From: Abyssibius sp040880065
Lineage (GTDB): Bacteria; Pseudomonadota; Alphaproteobacteria; Rhodobacterales; Rhodobacteraceae
Length of the DNA stretch: 64,000 nucleotides
Assembly (NCBI GenBank): GCA_040880065.1
Contig: JBBDJE010000003.1
Coordinates: 1 to 64,000 of the forward strand
Direction: 5' to 3'
Both the position numbers and the translations under genes were made by a program. How positions within the stretch are numbered: the stretch's first letter is position 1; each line of letters begins with the position of its first letter. Shown here one piece after another: positions 36,009 to 45,329 of the stretch. Below the pieces are notes generated by a model. The model had not been told where the DNA came from. It searched no databases and saw only the letters and a program-made list of their open reading frames with translations.

Positions 36009-36775
36009 ATCACTTCCCCCAAAAACCCCTCAACCGCCGCCTGAAATTCGCGCGGCTTTTCGGCGTGCAGCCAGTGGTTTGCGCCCGCGATGCTTTCGGT
36101 GCGGGCGTTCGGGAACAGGGCGGTGATGTGAGCGGCGTGGGCGGGTTGCACATAGTCAGACAGTTCGCCGCGCAAGAACAGGGTTTCACCCTCATATTGG
36201 CCTGAAACCTCGGGCCAGCCGATGATATGGCCCATGTCACGTTCCAGCACATCGAGATTCAGCCGCCAGCTTGCGCCCCCCTCACCAAGGCGCAGCGATT
36301 GCAGCAGGAAGGCGCGCAGCATGTCATCGGCCAAATGCGGTTTGAGTTGTGCATCGGCCTCGCTGCGGCGGGTAACGCTAGGCAGGTCAACCTGGCGCAG
36401 CGCCATGATCTTGTCGGCCTGACTGTGGGTATACGCGACGGGGGCGATATCGGCCACGATCAACCGGTTCACGAGGTCGGGCTGGGTAAGCGCCAGCGCC
36501 ATGGCCGCCTTGCCCCCCATGGAATGGCCAAGCACATCGGCGCGGCCACCATGCGCGGCAATCACTTCAGCCAGATCGGCGGCCATGTCGGGGTAAGAGT
36601 GGCTGGGCAGATGCGGGCTTTCACCGTGGTTACGCATATCAACCGCGATGACCTGTCTGCTAGCCGCCATGCGTTTTTGCAACACACCCCAGTTGCGGGC
36701 CGCACCGAAAAGCCCATGCGCAACTAGCAACGGCGGGGTGCCATTAGGTGCGCCTTCGGTAATGGTGTTCAGCAT
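36005..36775 (-). CDS. Alpha/beta-hydrolase, YbfF-like
   Basis: A 256-aa alpha/beta hydrolase. The nucleophile elbow is LGHSMGGKAAM (Ser about 97), the oxyanion-hole region is LVAHGLFGAARNW, and the catalytic His is in GANHWLHAEKP. The pattern is close to E. coli YbfF, an acyl-CoA/ester hydrolase. It lies 9 bp downstream of ilvA on the same strand. Natural substrate unknown. Confidence 0.85.
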   Translation of the reverse strand: MLNTITEGAPNGTPPLLVAHGLFGAARNWGVLQKRMAASRQVIAVDMRNHGESPHLPSHSYPDMAADLAEVIAAHGGRADVLGHSMGGKAAMALALTQPDLVNRLIVADIAPVAYTHSQADKIMALRQVDLPSVTRRSEADAQLKPHLADDMLRAFLLQSLRLGEGGASWRLNLDVLERDMGHIIGWPEVSGQYEGETLFLRGELSDYVQPAHAAHITALFPNARTESIAGANHWLHAEKPREFQAAVEGFLGEVI

Positions 36776-36784
36776 AGTCAGCCC

Positions 36785-38017
36785 CTAAACGATGAAATTG
36801 GCGAGCATTTGATTGTCGGTGATATCCTGAAACGAAAAACCGGCATCGCGCATGCGCTGGGTAAAGGCCGGAAAGCTGGCCGGGTCATGCGTTTCAATGC
36901 CGATGAGCACCGAGCCGAAATTGCGCGCCGACTTCTTCAGATATTCAAAGCGGGCGATGTCATCATCCGGGCCAAGCAGGTTGAGAAATTCCTTCAGCGC
37001 GCCGGGCCGCTGGGGCATGCGCAGCACGAAATATTTTTTCAGCCCTGCCGAGCGCATGGCCCGTTCCTTGACATCGGGCAGGCGCTCAAAATCAAAATTC
37101 CCGCCGGACACAAGGCAAACAATGCGCTTGCCGGCAATGTCGGGCATGTCGCGCAGCGCATCGATGGCCAGCGCGCCCGCCGGCTCCAGCACTACGCCCT
37201 CGACATTGAGCATGTCGATCATGGTTTCACAAAGCCTGTCTTCAGACACGGCCATGCAATCAGCTTGGGTGAATGGCGCAAGCGCTGCGAAATTGAGCGC
37301 GCCAATGCGGGCAACAGCGGCACCGTCAACAAAATTATCAACCGCGGGCAGGGTAACGGGGCCGCCAGCGGCAAGCGCGGCGGCAAGGCTGGTGGCCCCT
37401 GCGGGTTCAATGAAGCGATAGCTGCAGGCATCGCCAAAATAGCGGGTCACACCGCCCGCCAGACCACCACCACCAACGGGCAGCACCAGCATATCGGGCA
37501 GGCTGCCCAACTGCGCGGCAATTTCCACGGCAACGCTGGCCTGGCCAATCATCACCTGCTCGTCATCAAAGGGCGGCAAAAAGCGGCCATTGAGTTGCGC
37601 GCAATACTCTTGAGCCGATTTGAGCGCCGCATCGAAAATATCGCCGGTGAGGCGGATCTCGATGAATTCACCACCAAAGGCGCGGGTTTTGGCGATTTTC
37701 TGATCAGGCGTGGTAACAGGCATGAACACCACCGCCTGCACGCCGAAATGCTGTGCGGCAAAGGCCACCCCCTGCGCGTGGTTGCCCGCCGAGGCGCAGA
37801 TAAAAGGGCCGGTTGCGCCACCATCCAGCGCGGCCTTCATCGCGGTGAGCGCGCCGCGCAGCTTGTAGCTGCGCACCGGCCCAAGATCTTCGCGCTTGAG
37901 CCATATTTCCGCGCCATATTTGGCCGACAGATACAGGTTATGCTGCAGCGGCGTTGGTTCAAACAGCGCGCGCATGGCGGTGGTGGCTTCGGTAACTTTC
38001 CGGCGGAAATCGTTCAT
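36785..38017 (-). CDS. ilvA: Threonine ammonia-lyase
   Basis: A 410-aa PLP enzyme converting threonine to 2-oxobutanoate and ammonia, the first step of isoleucine synthesis. The PLP lysine is in VRSYKLRGAL, the glycine-rich phosphate loop is LPVGGGGLAGG and CASAGNHAQGV is conserved. The C-terminal ~85 residues form a single ACT-like regulatory domain, as in the shorter biosynthetic or alphaproteobacterial form. It is followed by the YbfF-like hydrolase. Confidence 0.93.
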   Translation of the reverse strand: MNDFRRKVTEATTAMRALFEPTPLQHNLYLSAKYGAEIWLKREDLGPVRSYKLRGALTAMKAALDGGATGPFICASAGNHAQGVAFAAQHFGVQAVVFMPVTTPDQKIAKTRAFGGEFIEIRLTGDIFDAALKSAQEYCAQLNGRFLPPFDDEQVMIGQASVAVEIAAQLGSLPDMLVLPVGGGGLAGGVTRYFGDACSYRFIEPAGATSLAAALAAGGPVTLPAVDNFVDGAAVARIGALNFAALAPFTQADCMAVSEDRLCETMIDMLNVEGVVLEPAGALAIDALRDMPDIAGKRIVCLVSGGNFDFERLPDVKERAMRSAGLKKYFVLRMPQRPGALKEFLNLLGPDDDIARFEYLKKSARNFGSVLIGIETHDPASFPAFTQRMRDAGFSFQDITDNQMLANFIV

Positions 38018-38064
38018 GCGTCCTCGGTCATTTTGGTGGTGGCATGCAAGCTGGCAATGGCTTG

Positions 38065-38814
38065 TCAGGCCTTGAGTTCACGGCCTTCGATCAGAATGCC
38101 ATAAAGCGTGGTCATCACGGAAATGCCAAGCATGGTGAAAACCCATATCGGCACGGCGGTCACTACACCCAAGATCGCACCCCTTACTGTGGTGGGCGGA
38201 AGGTAAAGCGCTATGGCTTGAAGTGCTGCGATTCCGGCAACCATCAGCACCGAGGTTACAAGGATTTGCCCGTTCATGGGTGCTGTTTTATCCCACGATT
38301 CCCGCAAGCGAATGCGGCGGCCTAGTGCAATGGCGGGAAAGCAAAGTGCAAAACGGTTGAACATCGTGTTCATCACTACGGCGATAATCAGCAGAATTGG
38401 CAGATAGGCCGGGCCGGGGGTGATTGTGCCATCGGGCAGCGCCACCATGAAAGCCGCGCCAAACAGCATGCCGGCCACAAGGCTGGCAATGGCCGATGTG
38501 AGAAGAATGGCCACAAACAAAAGCAGCGCTACACGCAAACCTGTAAGCAGGTAGGCCAGAAAACTGCCGGGCGGCGGGTTCAACGGATCGGCGGCATTGG
38601 GGTCGGCCAGCAGCACATAGCGATGCCACGCAATCGCCGTTGTGACAGACAGAACAAGGCTGGCAACAAGCAGCAGGCTGTGCACAAAGCCACCGAGCCC
38701 AACGAGCACCAATACCGGTGAGGCCAGCGTAATGGCCAAAAGCAACATCCCAACACGCAACGCTTGCGCAAAATTGCCCGTGACCTGACGCCATGAATGA
38801 ATGAAAAGCTGCAT
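38065..38814 (-). CDS. Polytopic membrane protein of unknown function
   Basis: A 249-aa protein with about six transmembrane segments and little else; the N-terminus reads MQLFIHSWRQVTGNFAQALRVG. It is divergent from argG and stands 47 bp upstream of ilvA on the same strand. Similar conserved hypotheticals exist in Rhodobacteraceae, as I recall. No function can be given. Confidence 0.7.
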   Translation of the reverse strand: MQLFIHSWRQVTGNFAQALRVGMLLLAITLASPVLVLVGLGGFVHSLLLVASLVLSVTTAIAWHRYVLLADPNAADPLNPPPGSFLAYLLTGLRVALLLFVAILLTSAIASLVAGMLFGAAFMVALPDGTITPGPAYLPILLIIAVVMNTMFNRFALCFPAIALGRRIRLRESWDKTAPMNGQILVTSVLMVAGIAALQAIALYLPPTTVRGAILGVVTAVPIWVFTMLGISVMTTLYGILIEGRELKA

Positions 38815-38960
38815 TATCTGCCCTATCTTTGTGCCTTAACCTTTGCATTCGCCTATCATGCGGGGCACGGCGTGGCCAGCGATTTGCCCCGCACACCCCT
38901 TGTTTAGCGCCGCAATTCCGCCTAAAGCGGGCCGGAACCCTTCTTGATGGAGCCTGCCCC

Positions 38961-40190
38961 ATGTCCGCCGCCAAACTTGCGCCTAAAAAAGTTGTCCTTG
39001 CCTATTCGGGGGGGCTGGATACCTCGATCATTCTGAAATGGCTGCAAACCGAATATGGCTGCGAGGTCGTGACCTTCACCGCCGATCTCGGGCAGGGCGA
39101 AGAGCTGGAACCGGCGCGGGCCAAGGCCGAACTTCTGGGGATCAAGCCAGAAAACATCCATATCGAAGATGTGCGCGAAGAATTCGTGCGCGATTTCGTC
39201 TTCCCGATGTTTCGCGCCAATGCGCTCTATGAGGGGCTGTATCTGCTGGGCACCTCGATTGCGCGGCCACTGATTTCCAAGCGGCTGGTTGAAATTGCAA
39301 AAGAGGTCGGCGCCGATGCCGTGGCGCACGGGGCAACCGGCAAGGGCAATGATCAGGTGCGCTTCGAGCTGTCCGCCTATGCGCTGAACCCCGATATCAA
39401 GGTGATTGCGCCGTGGCGCGAATGGGACCTGACCAGCCGCACCCGCCTGCTGGAATTCGCCGAGGCAAACCAGATTCCCATCGCCAAGGACAAGCGCGGC
39501 GAAGCACCGTTTTCGGTGGATGCAAACCTTTTGCACACCTCCTCCGAAGGCAAGGTGCTGGAAGACCCGGCTGAAGAAGCGCCTGACTATGTTTATCAGC
39601 GCACCGTTCACCCCGAAGACGCGCCCGACACGCCCGAATATGTCGAGGTTGGCTTTGAGCGCGGCGATGCTATCAGCGTCAATGGCGAGGCGATGAGCCC
39701 GGCCACGCTGTTGACCAAACTCAACGAACTTGGCGGCGCGCATGGCTGCGGGCGGCTTGACCTTGTGGAAGGCCGCTTTGTTGGCATGAAGTCGCGCGGG
39801 ATATATGAAACGCCCGGCGGCACATTGCTGCTGGCCGCGCATCGCGGGATTGAGAGCATCACCCTTGACCGTGGGGCCGCGCATCTGAAAGACGAGTTGA
39901 TGCCGCGCTATGCCGAGCTGATCTATAACGGTTTCTGGTTCTCGCCCGAGCGCGACATGCTGCAAGCCGCGATTGATAAAAGCCAAGAGCATGTGAACGG
40001 CACCGTGCGGCTGAAACTCTACAAGGGCAGCGCCATGGTTGTAGGCCGCTGGTCGGATGACAGCCTCTATTCCGAAGCGCATGTAACCTTTGAAGATGAC
40101 GCAGGTGCCTATGATCAGGCCGATGCGGCGGGTTTTATCAAGATCAACGCGCTGCGCCTCAAGCTGCTGGCCGCGCGCAACCGGCGCTAG
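38961..40190 (+). CDS. argG: Argininosuccinate synthase
   Basis: A 409-aa enzyme that joins citrulline and aspartate with ATP in arginine synthesis. The ATP pyrophosphatase loop is AYSGGLDTSIIL near the N-terminus; GTSIARPLISK, HGATGKGNDQVRFE and GMKSRGIYETPGG are typical of the short bacterial form. The ATG at 38961 is chosen over a longer open frame because upstream sequence is not conserved-looking. Confidence 0.97.
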   Translation: MSAAKLAPKKVVLAYSGGLDTSIILKWLQTEYGCEVVTFTADLGQGEELEPARAKAELLGIKPENIHIEDVREEFVRDFVFPMFRANALYEGLYLLGTSIARPLISKRLVEIAKEVGADAVAHGATGKGNDQVRFELSAYALNPDIKVIAPWREWDLTSRTRLLEFAEANQIPIAKDKRGEAPFSVDANLLHTSSEGKVLEDPAEEAPDYVYQRTVHPEDAPDTPEYVEVGFERGDAISVNGEAMSPATLLTKLNELGGAHGCGRLDLVEGRFVGMKSRGIYETPGGTLLLAAHRGIESITLDRGAAHLKDELMPRYAELIYNGFWFSPERDMLQAAIDKSQEHVNGTVRLKLYKGSAMVVGRWSDDSLYSEAHVTFEDDAGAYDQADAAGFIKINALRLKLLAARNRR

Positions 40191-40194
40191 GGCC

Positions 40195-40593
40195 ATGGCG
40201 GGCGGGCGCGATCTGGGGGTATTGCTGGCCGGCATGGCCCCAGAGTTGCATGCCCAGCCCTACGGGTTTGCAAGCTGCAAAACCCTGCCCGCCCTGACCC
40301 CGTTTGCAACCGTTGCCGAAGATGAAGGGCTGACGGTTGTTGCCCCTCTGGCCGATTTGCAAAGCCTAGGGCTGGTGGCAGAACCCTTTGCGCGGATCAG
40401 TCTTTCGGTGCATTCTGCGCTGGAGGCTGTTGGCCTGACGGCGGCGCTGTCGGGCGCGCTGGCCAAAGCGGGCATCAGCGCCAATGTCATTGCCGGGTTT
40501 TACCACGACCATATTTTCGTGGCATGGAGTGACCGCGCCAAGGCAATGCAGATTCTGGAAGGGCTAAGCCGCGATGCGCAAACGAAAACCTGA
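40195..40593 (+). CDS. ACT-domain protein
   Basis: A 132-aa protein with two ACT-like halves, seen in the pattern TVVAPLADLQSLG, then ARISLSVHSALEAVGLTAAL and ISANVIAGFYHDHIFV. Such proteins bind small ligands, often amino acids. It starts 4 bp after argG and overlaps the GNAT gene by 20 nt, so the three may be one transcript. Function unknown. Confidence 0.75.
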   Translation: MAGGRDLGVLLAGMAPELHAQPYGFASCKTLPALTPFATVAEDEGLTVVAPLADLQSLGLVAEPFARISLSVHSALEAVGLTAALSGALAKAGISANVIAGFYHDHIFVAWSDRAKAMQILEGLSRDAQTKT

Positions 40594-41086
40594 CGCCGCC
40601 GCGCATATGGTGGCCGTTTTGAGCGGTTTTTCAACCCGCGCGGTGGCGTGGGATAATGTAAACGCCCTGCTGCGCCTGAAACTCGCACCGGGGCAGGAAA
40701 CCTTCGTCGCACCCAATGCGGTGACCATTGCGCAGGCCGCTTATGAACCTGCGGCGGAATTGCTGGCGCTATATGCCAGCGATGCGCCCGTCGGGCTTAT
40801 GGCGCTGTTGGATATGACAAAGGATGGCCCGAGCATCACCGATGACGAGCCGCGCGACGGGGCGTATATCTGGCGGCTGATGGTCGATGCCAGCCAACAA
40901 GGGAATGGCTACGGCAAGGCTGCGCTTGATGCGGCAGCGGCATGGGCACAGGCGCGGGGCTTGAAGAAGCTCTATGTTTCCACCGTGCCGGGTGATGGCA
41001 GCCCGCGCCCCTATTATGAGGCCAGCGGCTTTGTAGCGACAGGTGATATCGTCGATGGCGAGGATATGCTGCTGCGCCTGCTTTAG
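40574..41086 (+). CDS. GNAT-family N-acetyltransferase
   Basis: A 170-aa acetyltransferase. The acetyl-CoA-binding motif A reads WRLMVDASQQGNGYGKAAL (Q/RxxGxG/A), followed by a C-terminal YYEASGFVATG typical of the fold. The family includes SpeG-like and ribosomal acetyltransferases; substrate cannot be told. It overlaps the ACT-domain gene. Confidence 0.85.
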   Translation: MRKRKPDAAAHMVAVLSGFSTRAVAWDNVNALLRLKLAPGQETFVAPNAVTIAQAAYEPAAELLALYASDAPVGLMALLDMTKDGPSITDDEPRDGAYIWRLMVDASQQGNGYGKAALDAAAAWAQARGLKKLYVSTVPGDGSPRPYYEASGFVATGDIVDGEDMLLRLL

Positions 41087-41182
41087 GGGAATGAAACAAT
41101 TCTCACGCCATTGTGGGCGGAGTTGTTTTGCCTTTGCCGCTTTTTGGCGCATCATGGCACAAACAACATTCATGAGGGTTTT

Positions 41183-41770
41183 ATGCCACGTTTCTTACTT
41201 GCAGCCATTGCGCTGGTTTTTGCCACATTGCCTTTGCGGGCCGAAAATATTCAGGTCGCCGTATTCGCGGGCGGCTGCTTTTGGTGCGTCGAGGCCGATT
41301 TTGACAAGGTCCAGGGTGTGAGCGAAACCATTTCCGGCTTTACAGGCGGCGAGATGGAAAATCCGACCTATAGCGGCAACCATGAGGGCCACTACGAGGC
41401 GGTGCAAATCACGTTTGACGCCGATGTGGTCAGCTATGAGCAATTGCTGCACGCGTTTTTCCGCAGCATCGACCCGCTCGATGCAAATGGCCAGTTCTGT
41501 GACCGTGGCCATGAATACAAAACCGCTGTCTTCGCGTCTGACGACCAGCGCGCTGCTGCCGAGGCGGCCAAAGCACAGGCAGGCCGCGATTTGAACGCAG
41601 AAGTGGTCACCGAAATTCTGCCCGCCGCCGCCTTCTGGCCCGTGGATGGTTATCACCAGAACTATCACAATACCAACCGCGCGCGGTATGAATATTACCG
41701 CAACGGCTGCGGGCGTGATCGCCGCGTGCTAGCGCTTTGGGGCGATGCGGCCCCCTTTGCTAACCGCTGA
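41183..41770 (+). CDS. msrA: Exported peptide methionine-(S)-sulfoxide reductase
   Basis: A 195-aa MsrA with the active-site motif GGCFWCVEADFD and a C-terminal YHQNYHNTN. The N-terminus (PRFLLAAIALVFATLPLRA) is a signal peptide, so the enzyme probably repairs oxidised methionine in the periplasm. The ATG at 41183 gives the clean signal peptide; a longer open frame begins at 41111. Confidence 0.93.
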   Translation: MPRFLLAAIALVFATLPLRAENIQVAVFAGGCFWCVEADFDKVQGVSETISGFTGGEMENPTYSGNHEGHYEAVQITFDADVVSYEQLLHAFFRSIDPLDANGQFCDRGHEYKTAVFASDDQRAAAEAAKAQAGRDLNAEVVTEILPAAAFWPVDGYHQNYHNTNRARYEYYRNGCGRDRRVLALWGDAAPFANR

Positions 41771-42095
41771 CAGCGCGCGCCAGACGCGCGGCAATTTCCG
41801 CGCCTTCACCCGAGATTCTAAGCCTTTTGAGGCGGGCCGCCCCGCCCGCCTCGATGCTGATTTGCGCTTTTGATATGTTCAGGATTTTGGCCAAAGCCGA
41901 AATGAGCGCCGTGTTGGCCGCCCCATCAACAGGCGGAGCAGGCACGCGCATTTGCAAAGCGAGGCGGCCTTGAGGGTCGGTAACCACGCCATCAATCTGC
42001 ACTTTGTGGGCGCGGGGCGTCAGGCGAACGGCAAGCGTTACCCCGCCCGCCTCCACCTTCCAAGGCAGGTCAGCCAAAGGCGGCCATGTTGGCAT
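41760..42095 (-). CDS. DUF167 (YggU-like) protein
   Basis: A 111-aa protein of the YggU/DUF167 family, with VRLTPRAHKVQIDGV and the core APPVDGAANTALISALAKIL. Structure known for family members, function not. It overlaps the YggT-family gene, as the two often do in proteobacteria. Confidence 0.9.
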   Translation of the reverse strand: MPTWPPLADLPWKVEAGGVTLAVRLTPRAHKVQIDGVVTDPQGRLALQMRVPAPPVDGAANTALISALAKILNISKAQISIEAGGAARLKRLRISGEGAEIAARLARAVSG

Positions 42096-42357
42096 GTAAA
42101 AGCTGGCGCAGGAAGAAAATGCCGAAAATCAGCACAAGCGGTGCAAGGTCCAGCCCGGCCACGGGCGGCAGAATACGGCGGATGGGCACATAAACCGGCT
42201 GCAGCAGCTTGTTCAGCCCGAACCAAAGCTGTGCGACAAGCGGCTGGCGCAGGTTCAGCACCTCGAAATTGATCAGCCAACTCATGACAATATGGAAGAT
42301 GATGACATACCAAAACGCATCAAGTGCGAAGCTGAGAATATAGTATAGCTGTTGCAT
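42070..42357 (-). CDS. YggT-family membrane protein
   Basis: A 95-aa protein with two transmembrane segments and the family motif LNKLLQPVYVPIRRILPPVAGLD. YggT proteins have been tied to cell division or osmotic stress, without a firm mechanism. It overlaps the DUF167 gene by 26 nt. Confidence 0.9.
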   Translation of the reverse strand: MQQLYYILSFALDAFWYVIIFHIVMSWLINFEVLNLRQPLVAQLWFGLNKLLQPVYVPIRRILPPVAGLDLAPLVLIFGIFFLRQLLHANMAAFG

Positions 42358-42480
42358 AAACGGCCTTTATTGCGATGCGCCAACAGGTAGTATCTGTGCG
42401 CCCACAGGGCAAGCCCCGAACGCGAGGTCATGTCTTGTCATTTGCGTGATCAGGCGGCAGAAAGCCTGCGGAGGCGAAAT

Positions 42481-43029
42481 ATGTATCCTTTCATCCGCAT
42501 GGCTTGGCAAATGTTCAAGCATCGAGGCGACCCGAAGCTGGATTTTGATGGCGTTCATATCAGTCATCATTATTGCCTGCCATGGGATCTGGATATGTGG
42601 CGCGAGCTGAACAATGGCCGCACGCTTACGCTTTACGATCTGGGGCGCATTCCGCTGGCCATGCGCGTGGGGCTCATCGGCGTGCTGAAGCGTAAGCGCT
42701 GGGGGCTGACCATGGCGGGTGCGACCGTGCGTTACCGCCGCCGTGTGCGCATGTTTCATAAGGTTGAAATGCACAGCCGCGCGCTGGGGCATGACGGGCG
42801 GTTCATCTATCTGCAACAAAGCATGTGGCGAAACGGCGAGGCGCTCAGCTCGGTGGTTTACCGCTCGGCTGTGACCGGCGCAGGCGGCATTGTGCCCGTG
42901 GGCGAGGTGCTTGCTGCAATGGGCGTGCCGGATTGGAACCCGACTCTGCCTGACTGGGTGCAAGCATGGATAGAGGTTGAGGGCTGGCGCCAATGGCCTC
43001 CGGTGGACGTTGTGCCTAAATCCGCCTGA
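42481..43029 (+). CDS. Thioesterase-like (hot-dog fold) protein
   Basis: A 182-aa protein that opens MYPFIRMAWQMFKHRGDPKL and contains SHHYCLPWDLDMWRELNNGR followed by FHKVEMHSRALGHDGRFIY. This matches the acyl-CoA thioesterase/THEM6-like branch of the 4HBT superfamily. The ATG at 42481 follows a GGAGGCG ribosome-binding site. Substrate unknown. Confidence 0.75.
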   Translation: MYPFIRMAWQMFKHRGDPKLDFDGVHISHHYCLPWDLDMWRELNNGRTLTLYDLGRIPLAMRVGLIGVLKRKRWGLTMAGATVRYRRRVRMFHKVEMHSRALGHDGRFIYLQQSMWRNGEALSSVVYRSAVTGAGGIVPVGEVLAAMGVPDWNPTLPDWVQAWIEVEGWRQWPPVDVVPKSA

Positions 43030-43116
43030 TCTGCAATTTGCAGGCTTGAACGCCGCGCCCGGCCCGCGCACACTTGCCGCCAAGCCGAATACGGCATTTG
43101 GGGGGGGGCTGAGCGT

Positions 43117-44457
43117 ATGCGTGACAGGGCAAAACGGCGCGGAATTTGGGGTTGGATGCTGTTTGACTGGGCCACGCAACCCTTTCACACGCTGGTCGTG
43201 ACCTTCATTTTCGCCCCTTATGTCTATGTGCATCTTGCCGGAAGTGCTGCCGAAGGTCAGGCGATCTGGGCTCAAACCACGACCATTGCCTCGATCATCA
43301 TTGCCTTTTTAGCGCCCGTTTTGGGGGCAATTGCCGACCAGTCCGGCCCGCGCAAACCTTGGATTGCTGCCTTTGGCGTAGTGTTCGTTATCGGCTGTTT
43401 CGGGCTTTGGGGTGCCGTGCCGAACATGGCCGACCCGAGTTTGGTGCTGATCTATTTCGCCGCTGCCTTCATCGGGGCGGAAATGATGCTCGTCTTCACC
43501 AATGCCATGTTGCCCGACCTTGGGAACAGGTCGGAAATCGGCCGCATTTCCGGTGCGGGCTGGGGCTTTGGCTATCTGGGCGGCGTGGTGATCTTGTTCA
43601 TTGTTTTGCTGTTCATGTCGCCATTACCGGATTCAGATGTCACCATGCTGGGCATTAAACCTGTTTTCGGTCTGGATGTGGCGCTGGGCGAGCCTGCGCG
43701 CGCCGTTGGCCCGCTTTCGGCCATCTGGTTCCTGATCTTCGTTCTGCCGCTGTTTTTTTGGACCCCGGATACCGCCAGACGCCGCGCATTGGGAAATGTG
43801 GTAAAGAACGGATTGGCAAGCCTTGGGCGCACAGTGGCCAGCCTGCCGCGCCACCGCTCGCTCTTGACCTATCTTTTGGCCAGCCTGTTTTACCGCGATG
43901 CGCTGCTGGCGCTTTACCTGTTTGGCGGCATTTACGCGGCGGGGGTGCTGGGCTGGTCGGCCTTCCTGCTGGGCATATTCGGCATTATCGCGGCGCTGAC
44001 CGGCGCGGCGGGCGCATGGATCGGTGGCATAATGGACGAGCGCCATGGCCCCAAGCCGGTGGTTGTTGCGGCGGTGGTCCTGCTTATTCTGGTCGGGCTG
44101 GTAACCGTTTCAACCTCGCGCGGCATGATCATCGGGTTGCCGGTAGACCCGCAAAGCAACCTTGCCGACATCGTGTTCATGGCCTGTGGGGCGATTATCG
44201 GCGCGGCGGGCGGCGCGCTTTGGGGTGCTTCGCGCACCTTGCTTGTGCATCAGGCAGAAGGGCGCATGCCTGTTGCCGAGGCCTTTGGGCTTTATGCACT
44301 TTCGGGCAAAGCCACGGCCTTTATCGGCCCGTCGCTGATTTACGTTGCCACGCGGTATTTCGACAGCCAACAACTGGGCGTAACCCCTGTGGTGGGGCTT
44401 TTCGTTATCGGGCTGTTTCTGCTATTGATGGTCAAGGTAGACCGAAAGGAAGACTGA
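43117..44457 (+). CDS. UMF1-family major facilitator transporter
   Basis: A 446-aa transporter with about 12 transmembrane segments. WGWMLFDWATQPFHTLVVTF at the N-terminus and PVLGAIADQSGPRKPWIAAF are typical of the UMF1 family, related to yeast Atg22. An amino-acid efflux role is known only for eukaryotic relatives. Its stop overlaps the mepA start (TGATG), so the two are coupled. Confidence 0.88.
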   Translation: MRDRAKRRGIWGWMLFDWATQPFHTLVVTFIFAPYVYVHLAGSAAEGQAIWAQTTTIASIIIAFLAPVLGAIADQSGPRKPWIAAFGVVFVIGCFGLWGAVPNMADPSLVLIYFAAAFIGAEMMLVFTNAMLPDLGNRSEIGRISGAGWGFGYLGGVVILFIVLLFMSPLPDSDVTMLGIKPVFGLDVALGEPARAVGPLSAIWFLIFVLPLFFWTPDTARRRALGNVVKNGLASLGRTVASLPRHRSLLTYLLASLFYRDALLALYLFGGIYAAGVLGWSAFLLGIFGIIAALTGAAGAWIGGIMDERHGPKPVVVAAVVLLILVGLVTVSTSRGMIIGLPVDPQSNLADIVFMACGAIIGAAGGALWGASRTLLVHQAEGRMPVAEAFGLYALSGKATAFIGPSLIYVATRYFDSQQLGVTPVVGLFVIGLFLLLMVKVDRKED

Positions 44458-45329
44458 TGCGCCTTGGTTTCATTCTGGCAGCGGTGCTGGCAACCGCGCT
44501 GGCATTGCCCGCACCGCTCAGCGCACAAACCCCCGCCAAAGAGCTGTTCGGCGCGCAGACAACCGCCTCGCGCGGGTGGAACACGCCGTTTGGCTCTTAC
44601 GCGCGCGGCTGTTTACGCTCAGCCGGCCAACTGGCCGAAACCGGGCCAAGCTGGCAGGCGATGCGGCTGAGCCGCAACCGCAACTGGGGCCATCCAAGCA
44701 TGATCAGCTTCATCGAACGGCTGGGGGCCGCTGCCCAAAGCGCAGGCTGGGCGGGGATATATGTTGGCGATATATCGCAACCGCGCGGCGGGCCGATGCC
44801 CTCTGGCCATGCCAGCCACCAGATCGGGCTTGATGCCGATATCTGGATGCTGCCGCCACGCCGCCTGAACCTGACACCGCAAGAGCGCGAAAACATAAGT
44901 TCTGTCAGCGTCGTCACCGGTGATTTTTCCGCCATCAGTAGCAACTGGACAGCCTCGCATATGGCGGTGATACGGGCTGCGGCATCCGACCCTGCGGTCG
45001 CACGGATATTCATCACGCCCGCCGCCAAAATCTGGATGTGCGAAAACGCGAACGGCGATCGTAGCTGGCTGCGCAATCTGCGGCCTTGGTGGGGGCATAA
45101 TTACCATTTTCATGTGCGCCTGTCCTGCCCGCGCGGCGCGGGGCGTTGCGAGAACCAGGCACCGCCACCGCCGGGTGACGGCTGCGCCGAGGCGCAGACC
45201 TTCCTGAACAATATGCTCAACCCGCCACCCGCGCCACCGCCCGACCCGAACGCGCCACCCCCTGTGCCGCGCCGCGATCTGACGCTGGCCGATCTACCGC
45301 ACCAATGCGCCGCCGTATTGCGCCGCTAG
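44457..45329 (+). CDS. mepA: Penicillin-insensitive murein endopeptidase
   Basis: A 290-aa periplasmic LAS-family metallopeptidase cutting D-Ala-meso-DAP cross-links. A signal peptide (residues 1-24) precedes the domain. Zinc ligands are seen as GHASHQIGLDADIW and WWGHNYHFHVRL. The C-terminus has a proline-rich tail (PPPAPPPDPNAPPP) and six or more cysteines that may form disulfides. The start is at 44457, coupled to the transporter gene. Confidence 0.93.
   Translation: MRLGFILAAVLATALALPAPLSAQTPAKELFGAQTTASRGWNTPFGSYARGCLRSAGQLAETGPSWQAMRLSRNRNWGHPSMISFIERLGAAAQSAGWAGIYVGDISQPRGGPMPSGHASHQIGLDADIWMLPPRRLNLTPQERENISSVSVVTGDFSAISSNWTASHMAVIRAAASDPAVARIFITPAAKIWMCENANGDRSWLRNLRPWWGHNYHFHVRLSCPRGAGRCENQAPPPPGDGCAEAQTFLNNMLNPPPAPPPDPNAPPPVPRRDLTLADLPHQCAAVLRR

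Noticed and set aside
36809..38104. 431-codon plus-strand frame opposite ilvA
   Set aside because: Antisense shadow of ilvA; no domain and no ribosome-binding site.
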